A stretch of DNA of 64,000 nucleotides. Origin: Tenacibaculum skagerrakense (lineage in GTDB: Bacteria > Bacteroidota > Bacteroidia > Flavobacteriales > Flavobacteriaceae). This document shows, one piece after another, positions 55,488 through 62,575 of the stretch; within the stretch, counting starts at the first letter, position 1, and every line of letters starts with the position of its first letter. The DNA lies in assembly GCF_004345825.1 (NCBI RefSeq), contig NZ_SLXM01000006.1:62001-126000 (forward strand), given 5' to 3'. Below the pieces are notes generated by a model that saw nothing but the letters and a program-made list of their open reading frames with translations, was not told the DNA's origin and ran no database searches. The position numbers and the translations under genes are program-made.

Positions 55488-55519
55488 CGAAAATAACCAT
55501 TTTATACTTAGAACTCAAA
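55488..55519 (-). promoter_or_regulatory. Promoter of the thiolase gene
   Basis: Minus-strand TTTG-N20-TATTTTCG fits the Bacteroidota consensus with one change in the -7 box, 30 bp before the start at 55458. Its position upstream of 55458 supports the shorter protein start. Confidence 0.6.
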
Positions 55520-55560
55520 TAATACTAAAAGGTTATATTTACGCTAAGAAACAAAATGAA

Positions 55561-57621
55561 ATGAAGAAATTGATAAGCTATTTATATAGAAATAATTCCA
55601 TAGTTTATAAAGTCTTATTATTTATTAGCACAGCTTTTGCCATTGTATATTTTTTTCCGAAAGGAGGTAAGTTTAGATATGATTTCTCAAAAGGAAAACC
55701 TTGGCAGTATGAAAATTTATATGCACCTTTTGATTTTGCTATTCAAAAATCAGAAAAAGAAATTAGTGATGAAATAACTCAAATTACTTCGTTGTCCAAA
55801 CAATATTTTCTTTATGATACTCAAAAAACTAAAGCGATAGAGCAAAGTTTTGTTGAAAAGATGAAGGAGATTGATCCATCGGATAGTTTGACAGAAGAAG
55901 AAATAAAGAAGCTTACAAAGAGTGGTTTAGAATTAATAAAAACTATCTATAAATACGGTTTTATAGATGATGTTTCAAAAAATAAAATCAATAAAAGCGC
56001 TATAGTAATATTGCGTAAAAATGATGTTATTGAAGAAATTGCTTTTCAGAATTTGTTTCAATCGAAAGATATTTTAACAACTATAAACGATAAGTTTACT
56101 GATTACAAAAACTCTAGAGGTAAAAATTATGTTTTCGAGATCTTATCTGAGTTAATTCAGCCAAATGTAAGTTTTGATGCTGAGTACACTCAAAAAGAAT
56201 TGGACGAAAATTTAAATGATGTTTCATATACCAAAGGAATGGTGTCTAAGGATGCATTGATTATTCAAAAAGGAGATATTGTAGAAGGAGAAAACTTAAA
56301 TGTCTTAAAATCTTTTAAAGAAGCTTCTAAATCGCTAATTTGGAATAAATCCAACTACAATTGGTTAGTGTTAGGATACACTCTTCTTGTTTCATTAGCT
56401 TTATTGATGTTGTTGTTGTTTTTAGACAAGTATAGAAGAGAGATTTTTTTAGATAATACAAAAGTTACTTTTATCTTTTCTAATGTATTGTTAATGATTG
56501 TCGCACAGACAGTAATGGTAAAATACAATCCAGATTTTTTATATGTAATTCCTCTAAGTATTTTGCCTATTGTATTAAAGGCGTTTTTTGATGCTAGATT
56601 AGGTTTATTTACTCATGTGCTTACAGTTTTATTACTAGGATTTATTGTTCCAAATAGTTTTGAGTTTATTTACTTACATATCATAGCAGGAATCGTTACT
56701 ATTTTATCGGTTACCGAATTGTATAAGCGAGCAAGTTTATTTATGTCAATTGCCCAAATAACGCTCATCTATATGATTACTTACTTTGCTTTTTCTATCA
56801 TCAAGGAAGGAAATATAACGAATATAAAATGGATGTATTTTGGACTGTTTGCTGTGAATGGACTATTGTCGTTTTTAGCTGTTTTCTTTATTTATTTTTA
56901 TGAAAAAGTATTTGGATTGGTATCAGATGTTACGTTGCTAGAATTGTCTAATACAAACTCTAAACTGTTAAGAGAACTTAATGAAAAAGCACCAGGAACT
57001 TTTCAACATTCTATGCAGGTTGCTAATTTAGCAGAAGCTGCTGCTAATGAAATTGGAGCCAACTCTATGTTAGTTAGAACAGGAGCTTTATACCATGATA
57101 TTGGTAAAATGAAGAACCCAAAATTTTTCACTGAAAACCAAATTACTGGAGTAAATCCACACAACGATTTATCTCCTACAGATAGTGCTCGAATCATTTT
57201 AGATCATGTGATTAACGGAATAGAAATAGCTAAGAGAAATAATATTCCAGACCGTATTATTGACTTTATACGAACACATCACGGAACAAGTTTGGTGTAT
57301 TATTTTTATATGAAGGAAAAAGATAGAAATCCAAATTTAGAGGTAGAGGAGAAGAAGTTTAGATATCAAGGTCCAATTCCGTTCTCAAAAGAAACAGCAA
57401 TATTAATGATATGTGATGCAGCAGAAGCAGCATCTAAAAGCTTACAAAATCCTTCAGCACAATCAATAGATGAGTTAATAGATAAAATAGTAGAAGGACA
57501 AAAAGCGAATAATCAATTCATAAATTCGAATATTACCTTTAGAGAAATAGAAAAAATTAAAAAGGTGATAAAAGGTAAATTAATGAATATCTATCATTTA
57601 CGAATTGAATATCCAGAATAG
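55561..57621 (+). CDS. 7TM-HD phosphodiesterase (PgpH-like)
   Basis: A 686-residue membrane protein with the layout of PgpH, a c-di-AMP phosphodiesterase: one N-terminal helix (about 16-33), an extracytoplasmic 7TMR-HDED domain (about 45-265), seven helices (about 275-460), and an HD domain with H483 in FQHSMQVANLA, H512-D513 in YHDIGKMKNP, and later histidines in ILDHVINGIEIA and FIRTHHGTS. The domain hydrolyses cyclic dinucleotides. The start is set at ATG 55561; the frame further upstream runs into the thiolase promoter. It is the last gene before the tRNA cluster. Confidence 0.9.
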   Translation: MKKLISYLYRNNSIVYKVLLFISTAFAIVYFFPKGGKFRYDFSKGKPWQYENLYAPFDFAIQKSEKEISDEITQITSLSKQYFLYDTQKTKAIEQSFVEKMKEIDPSDSLTEEEIKKLTKSGLELIKTIYKYGFIDDVSKNKINKSAIVILRKNDVIEEIAFQNLFQSKDILTTINDKFTDYKNSRGKNYVFEILSELIQPNVSFDAEYTQKELDENLNDVSYTKGMVSKDALIIQKGDIVEGENLNVLKSFKEASKSLIWNKSNYNWLVLGYTLLVSLALLMLLLFLDKYRREIFLDNTKVTFIFSNVLLMIVAQTVMVKYNPDFLYVIPLSILPIVLKAFFDARLGLFTHVLTVLLLGFIVPNSFEFIYLHIIAGIVTILSVTELYKRASLFMSIAQITLIYMITYFAFSIIKEGNITNIKWMYFGLFAVNGLLSFLAVFFIYFYEKVFGLVSDVTLLELSNTNSKLLRELNEKAPGTFQHSMQVANLAEAAANEIGANSMLVRTGALYHDIGKMKNPKFFTENQITGVNPHNDLSPTDSARIILDHVINGIEIAKRNNIPDRIIDFIRTHHGTSLVYYFYMKEKDRNPNLEVEEKKFRYQGPIPFSKETAILMICDAAEAASKSLQNPSAQSIDELIDKIVEGQKANNQFINSNITFREIEKIKKVIKGKLMNIYHLRIEYPE

Positions 57622-57642
57622 TGTTTTTTTTTGGTTAAAATA

Positions 57643-57674
57643 TTTGTGAGATTGCTTTTCTAATGTTACATTTG
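57643..57674 (+). promoter_or_regulatory. Promoter of the tRNA cluster
   Basis: TTTG-N20-TACATTTG is a full match to the Bacteroidota consensus. Initiation near 57682 gives a leader of about 20 nt ending in a hairpin directly before tRNA-Ser. Confidence 0.75.
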
Positions 57675-57704
57675 CACTCGCAATTTTTAACTCTTTTGAG
57701 TTAA

Positions 57705-57787
57705 GGAGAGGTGGCAGAGTGGTAATGCAGCAGCCTGCTAAGCTGTCATCGTTTTTCGATGCCCGGGTTCGAATCCCGGTCTCTCCG
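57705..57787 (+). tRNA. tRNA-Ser (anticodon GCU)
   Basis: The cloverleaf closes with a 7-bp acceptor stem (GGAGAGG / TCTCTCC, one G-T pair), anticodon loop CTGCTAA with GCU, a long variable arm (catcg...cgatg) typical of class II tRNA, and a T-arm CCGGG-TTCGAAT-CCCGG. The CCA end is not encoded. The leader hairpin ttaactc-tttt-gagttaa (57687-57704) directly abuts the 5' end. Confidence 0.95.
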
Positions 57788-57811
57788 CAAAAAATTGCAG
57801 ATAACCATTTT

Positions 57812-57886
57812 CGGGGTGTAGCGTAGCCCGGTCATCGCGCCTGCTTTGGGAGCAGGAGGTCGCAGGTTCGAATCCTGCCACCCCGA
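57812..57886 (+). tRNA. tRNA-Pro (anticodon UGG)
   Basis: The acceptor stem is CGGGGTG / CACCCCG with discriminator A; the anticodon stem CCTGC / GCAGG encloses TTTGGGA with anticodon UGG; the T-arm is GCAGG-TTCGAAT-CCTGC. The CCA is not encoded. It lies 24 bp after tRNA-Ser in the same cluster. Confidence 0.96.
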
Positions 57887-57902
57887 CAAAAAAATAGTTA
57901 TT

Positions 57903-57976
57903 GGTCGCGTAGCTCAGCTGGATAGAGCATCTGCCTTCTAAGCAGACGGTCACAGGTTCGAATCCTGTCGCGATCA
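57903..57976 (+). tRNA. tRNA-Arg (anticodon UCU)
   Basis: The acceptor stem is GGTCGCG / CGCGATC (one G-T pair), the D-arm AGCTCAGCTGGATAGAGC, the anticodon stem TCTGC / GCAGA with loop CTTCTAA and anticodon UCU, and the T-arm ACAGG-TTCGAAT-CCTGT. The CCA is not encoded. It is the last of three tRNAs, 16 bp after tRNA-Pro. Confidence 0.96.
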
Positions 57977-57980
57977 CAAT

Positions 57981-58010
57981 AAGCCTTACTAAAACTAGTA
58001 AGGCTTTTTT
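57981..58010. terminator. Terminator of the tRNA cluster
   Basis: A 10-bp stem (agccttacta / tagtaaggct) with loop aaac and a T-run begins a few bases after tRNA-Arg. It can also serve the convergent protease gene. Confidence 0.88.
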
Positions 58011-58033
58011 GTTTTATAAAATTATCTGTTTTT

Positions 58034-59206
58034 TTAGTTTTTTATGATATTTTCAATGCGCACCACTTTTTCGCCTAAACATTGAGGATATTTACATAAA
58101 GTAGTTTTGTAACAACTTCCATTAAACTCATAATCTAGTTGTCCAGAAACTAAAATTCCTATTACTTTATTTGAACATAAATTAAAAACGGGTGATCCTG
58201 AATTTCCTTGAAAGCTATCCAAAGAAGTATAAAAGAATTGTAGTTTAGAGTTGTCTATAATATCAGCATTTAAGGCAGCTTTTTTAGGTAATCCTGTAGG
58301 ATGACCAATCATGTAAATTTCGTCTTTTTTTTGGAGCGTTCTAGAGTTTTCCCATTCTAATATAGGAATGGATTTTGGGAAAGTTCTATCTACTTTAAAT
58401 TGTACTACATCTAACTCTTCAAACTCTTTTTCAATTTTAGTAGGGTAATAAATATTAGATGCAAGTACAATTGATGAAATCTCTTTTTTTTCATCTAAGA
58501 ATTGAAAACCAAATACGATGGCATAATCATTTATTGATCTTTCAAAAACATGCTTTGCGGTAATCATTGTTTGTTCACTAATAACAAAAGCGGTTCCAGA
58601 GCCTACAACAGGTTGATTGGTAAAGGCTTCATTAGCACATAAATTATATGTTTTTTGCAACGTATTGTAAAAATCTAATTGATATTCAAAATTAGAAATA
58701 GCATGTAATCGTTCCTTTTCTATAATCATAGCTACAGATTTTGACGTTTTAATAATTGAAGATTGCCATTTTACGAGTGAATCTAATGCTGTTATTTCTA
58801 ATCTACTATCGTATTTTCCTATTCCTTTTAACCGTTCCACTCTTTTTCCACAGGAGGTTATATATTTTGAGTTTTCATTGATATGTACCATAGTACTAAC
58901 AACAACTTCTTCTAACTCTTGAACTTCTAGTGTAATGTTAATTATATTTTCTTTTGCAACCGTTTTTTCTATGGCTTGCATACCTGTAAAAGTAAAAACT
59001 AGAATATCTCCTTCTTTTGCTGCTATTGAGTATTTTCCATCATAATCAGTTACCGTTCCATTGGTTGTATTTTTAATTAAAACACTTACACCAGGAAGAG
59101 GTTCTTGTCCATCTTTTACCACACCTCTTATAATCCTTTGTTGAGCTAATACACTATGAGATAAAAAAAGAAAAAAGAGATATTGATATGTTAAGAATTT
59201 CTTCAT
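58034..59206 (-). CDS. Exported carboxypeptidase-regulatory/trypsin-like fusion protein
   Basis: A 390-residue protein: signal peptide (1-21); CarboxypepD_reg-like beta-sandwich (about 25-98, GVVKDGQEPLPGVSVLIKN and TVTDYDGKYSI), as found at the front of SusC-type receptors; a helical linker (about 100-195); and a trypsin-like domain (about 198-375) with H219 in TAKHVF, D266 in ELDVVQF and S336 in QGNSGSPVF. Several cysteines (C119, C190, C344, C365, C371, C376) could form disulfides outside the cytoplasm. It follows the 955-residue protein gene with one base between them, so the pair is coupled. The start is ATG 59206; the frame upstream to 59263 overlaps that gene. Target unknown. Confidence 0.82.
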   Translation of the reverse strand: MKKFLTYQYLFFLFLSHSVLAQQRIIRGVVKDGQEPLPGVSVLIKNTTNGTVTDYDGKYSIAAKEGDILVFTFTGMQAIEKTVAKENIINITLEVQELEEVVVSTMVHINENSKYITSCGKRVERLKGIGKYDSRLEITALDSLVKWQSSIIKTSKSVAMIIEKERLHAISNFEYQLDFYNTLQKTYNLCANEAFTNQPVVGSGTAFVISEQTMITAKHVFERSINDYAIVFGFQFLDEKKEISSIVLASNIYYPTKIEKEFEELDVVQFKVDRTFPKSIPILEWENSRTLQKKDEIYMIGHPTGLPKKAALNADIIDNSKLQFFYTSLDSFQGNSGSPVFNLCSNKVIGILVSGQLDYEFNGSCYKTTLCKYPQCLGEKVVRIENIIKN

Positions 59207-59207
59207 T

Positions 59208-62075
59208 TTACTTAATTCCTTTGTTGTATAAAGTAAAAAGAGGAATATCAATAACAAACCCAATTCCTATTCGATAAGATTCAATATCTGTGAATTCTCC
59301 ATTTCCATTATCGATATCTCTTAACTTTGGCCCGTACTGGATTCCAGCATTTATGGCAAAAGGAGATCTATTAAATCCATAGCTTACGTAAAGTCCAGGA
59401 GAGAAAATATCTTTAAAATTGAAATCGGGTAAGGTTCCAGTATCGTTGTTATTATCTAATCGAAATCTAACTGGCGCACCAATGTCTATTATAGGAACAA
59501 ATATTCCAAGAGAACCTTTATTAAGATTCCAAAATTGTCCATATAACCCTATTGGAGCTGTTATACCTGCAAAATTTGCATTGTCGATTGTATTGTTACT
59601 AATTTCTCTTCCAAATAATATACCAGGGAATGAGTTAATAGAAACATAAGTAGATGTTTCTTCTTTTATAGAAGAACTTCCCGTTGGTAATGCGAAAGAT
59701 TCAAGTGCATTTTCTACATCTTCAGAAGTGTTAGAGGTAGCTATATTACTTATAAAGTGAACTAAACGTATTACATTATTATCTTTGACACGGAATACAT
59801 TGGTTGTTAATTCAGGTAAATAAACAGGTATTAATCTTAAAAGATTATTGGTAGTGGTTTCTAGCTCTTTCTCTTTGTTTTCATTAAAAATTACACTTTT
59901 AAAAGTTAATGAAGCATATTCTTCTATAGTTATTATAATTTGATCTTTAATTCCTGGAGGAAGTTGACTTACTTTACTAGCTAAAAAAGCTTCAATTGGG
60001 GCTTTAAAAGTTTCGTTAAAATCTATTTTTGCGTATTCTTTGAGAATAATTATAGCTGTATCACTGTTTTCGATAGCACTTTTAAATTGAGTAAGATACT
60101 TTTCAAATTCATCTTTTTTATCATTTATTATGGTTTTATATAAAGTAGTGTATTGTTGTTTTAAATTAGCTAATGAAGCATTGTTTGAACTATTTAAAAT
60201 ATAATTAAGCTGTTCAGCTATCTTTTTAAAAGCTTCTTTTTTATCGGTGTTAGTAGGGATGCTTTTATAAGAAAGGAATTCTTTTAATAGAAGTAAATTA
60301 TTGGCATTTATAAAGTCATTTTTTAACTCAAGGAGTTTATTCAAAGAAATGTTATTATTGCTAAAATTTGAAGGTATCTCCAATGCATTTATAATAGCAG
60401 TAGTAAATTTCTTTTGATGAAGATCCAAAAATATTTGATTAACACTTGTAGCTGTTTTGAAATAAGGTTTTGTTTTTTGTAAAATGGATACGGTATCTAA
60501 TTTGGCTTCGAAAAAATTTAATTCTATTCCTTTTCTAGTAATATTTTCAGCAGTTTTAGTAATTTCTTCAGAGAAACCAATTAATGTGTTTATCAATTCA
60601 TATACATCTGTATAGAAAACTTTATCATTAGTTTTATTCGATTTTTTTACTTGTTCTATGTTTTTTTGAAGTTTTTCAGAATAGGATGAAATATTAGTGA
60701 TGTTTTCTTTTAAAAAAGAAATAACATCTTTAATTTTTTCTTCATTTGCATCAATATTAGTAGGATCCGCACTCGTCATCAATTTCTCTAAATTAAAGTC
60801 TATTACATTAGTGTCGTTTCTGAATTTTATATTGAAGTACTTACTGTTTTGTTGATGTAAAAAACCAATATATAAGTAATAAAAATCTCTCATAGAGCCG
60901 TAATCACTCATAAAATCTAAAGAAACTAATTTTTGTTTACCGTCATCTATAACCAACATGCTGTGTGCTAGTAATGAAGTTAATTTAATAGTATTAGAAA
61001 TATTGAATTTAATAGGATCAGTATCTTTTCCCCAACGCTGAATATTTCTACTGTTTTCTAAAATATCAAAGTATTCAATGGGGTTCTCAGTTTTTGAAAT
61101 TTGAGAAATCAAATCAAAAGCCTCAAAAGCAAAATCTAAATCTGGATTTTCTAATATTAGTTTTTGAAATCTAGGTGTAGTTCTTAAATCATCTAAATTG
61201 GAAATAAGATTATTTAAATCTTGTTCTATATACTGTTTCAAATCATCTATAAAATTTAAAACTTGATTTGCATCAAAGTTTTTAAGATAATCTGTAGTAG
61301 TTGGTAATAAAACTAAAAGTTCGTTAATATAACTTTCCTGAGATGGGTTGTTTAGATATTCTTTTACTTTATCTATAACGTTAATAGTAAGTTCTTCTTT
61401 TATTCTTTTTGCTAAGAACCTAGCAAGCCCATCTATTAGTGTTTCAAAAGCTAAATCTCCACCTAAAAAAGGAAGTGCTTTTTGTACAGAAGAACTATGG
61501 TTTACTTGTGCAAATGTGTCTGATTTAAATAAAAAGACTGTGTTATATTTATTTATGAATTTATCTAGTAAAAATGATAAATAAATGTTTTTTTTATCTC
61601 TTTTGTAAGTGTTTTCTAAACAAAGTAAACTTGAAAGGTCTAGATAGAATTTTGATTCATAGTAAGTGTTTTTAATTTCTTCAAAATCAGGGTCGCTATA
61701 GTTTTCTTTAAGTTGTTGTATTTTAAGAAGATTATTATATTCTGTTAAATTAGCTGAAATAGCATCAATTTTTTGTTTTATAACTGGATAAGAAGGAGTG
61801 TTATATTTGCTGCCTAGAGTACTAAAAAGCGGCATGGAAGAACAGTCGGTTAGAGTTTTCCTTTCTGTATCAGTTAAGTAAGAGTTAAAAATAGCAACAG
61901 CTTTTGCCATGTCATTAGCAATAGTTTCAGTACGTAATTCGGTACTAATAGTACCATAATCTTTTCTTAATAAATCAATGAGTGTTGCTGCATCCCCAGC
62001 TACTGGAGAAGATTTTTGTGCTGTGGTTAATTGAAAAAATAAAGCACAAAAAATTAAAGTAATTTTTAATTTCAT
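59208..62075 (-). CDS. Large orphan exported protein with helical body and beta-rich C-terminus
   Basis: A 955-residue protein I do not recognise. A signal peptide (MKLKITLIFCALFFQLTTAQ) begins it. Residues about 25-800 are almost wholly helical, rich in Asn, Leu, Lys and Asp/Glu, with no readable catalytic motif. The last 150 residues switch to alternating beta strands with aromatic positions (GLYGQFWNLNKGSLGIF, GLYVSYGFNRSPFAIN, YRIGIGFVIDIPLFTL), consistent with a small outer-membrane barrel or anchor. A periplasmic or surface stalk fixed in the outer membrane is the simplest reading. The start is ATG 62075. The trypsin-fusion gene follows after 1 bp, and a TULIP-like gene is divergent. 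Confidence 0.7.
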   Translation of the reverse strand: MKLKITLIFCALFFQLTTAQKSSPVAGDAATLIDLLRKDYGTISTELRTETIANDMAKAVAIFNSYLTDTERKTLTDCSSMPLFSTLGSKYNTPSYPVIKQKIDAISANLTEYNNLLKIQQLKENYSDPDFEEIKNTYYESKFYLDLSSLLCLENTYKRDKKNIYLSFLLDKFINKYNTVFLFKSDTFAQVNHSSSVQKALPFLGGDLAFETLIDGLARFLAKRIKEELTINVIDKVKEYLNNPSQESYINELLVLLPTTTDYLKNFDANQVLNFIDDLKQYIEQDLNNLISNLDDLRTTPRFQKLILENPDLDFAFEAFDLISQISKTENPIEYFDILENSRNIQRWGKDTDPIKFNISNTIKLTSLLAHSMLVIDDGKQKLVSLDFMSDYGSMRDFYYLYIGFLHQQNSKYFNIKFRNDTNVIDFNLEKLMTSADPTNIDANEEKIKDVISFLKENITNISSYSEKLQKNIEQVKKSNKTNDKVFYTDVYELINTLIGFSEEITKTAENITRKGIELNFFEAKLDTVSILQKTKPYFKTATSVNQIFLDLHQKKFTTAIINALEIPSNFSNNNISLNKLLELKNDFINANNLLLLKEFLSYKSIPTNTDKKEAFKKIAEQLNYILNSSNNASLANLKQQYTTLYKTIINDKKDEFEKYLTQFKSAIENSDTAIIILKEYAKIDFNETFKAPIEAFLASKVSQLPPGIKDQIIITIEEYASLTFKSVIFNENKEKELETTTNNLLRLIPVYLPELTTNVFRVKDNNVIRLVHFISNIATSNTSEDVENALESFALPTGSSSIKEETSTYVSINSFPGILFGREISNNTIDNANFAGITAPIGLYGQFWNLNKGSLGIFVPIIDIGAPVRFRLDNNNDTGTLPDFNFKDIFSPGLYVSYGFNRSPFAINAGIQYGPKLRDIDNGNGEFTDIESYRIGIGFVIDIPLFTLYNKGIK

Positions 62076-62575
62076 TTTTATATTTTGGTTAGTTAGGTCA
62101 GGGGAATAGCTTAAAAGCAATTAAATATACGAGAAAAATTTAAAGGATAAAATGGTATAAAAAATGCTAATAATTGATTGAATGTAAAAAAGCAAAACAC
62201 TTTTTAGTTTTATAAGATTATCTCAAATGATTTTTTTAAAACCTTTTCTTACACTGTAGTATAACTACAATATATAAGTGTTTCAAATTTCTAGAAGTAT
62301 AGAACTATTTTCCAATTTCTCTTAAAACTATTAATTTTTAATAAGCAAATTCTTAATATATAAAGACTTAAGTAGTTAATAGAATTCACAACAAAAAAGA
62401 TATAGTATTAAAGTTGGTTTATACTTAGTTAATCTACATTTATGAGTTAAAAGCTTTCGTTTAAGGTTTTTATTTAAAAGCATAGTAAAATAAAATCAAT
62501 CTTTGAGAAAAGAACAGGAAAGAAATTATAAAAAATTGCATCATTTAGAATTATTAACCAAATAAAACTCTAATT
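62076..62575. other. 500-bp AT-rich divergent intergenic region
   Basis: No convincing gene is present on either strand. On the minus strand a TATATTTA element (62122-62129) is a 7-of-8 match to the -7 box, about 47 bp before the 955-residue protein start. A short inverted repeat TGTAG-tataa-CTACA (62255-62269) could be an operator. No clear promoter was found for the plus-strand gene. Such a long gap is unusual for this compact window and marks the border of the accessory locus. Confidence 0.6.

Noticed and set aside
57738..57977. A 79-codon minus-strand open frame with GFEPATS-like peptides
   Set aside because: It runs antisense through all three tRNA genes; such peptides are the well-known translation of tRNA T-arms and are not a protein.
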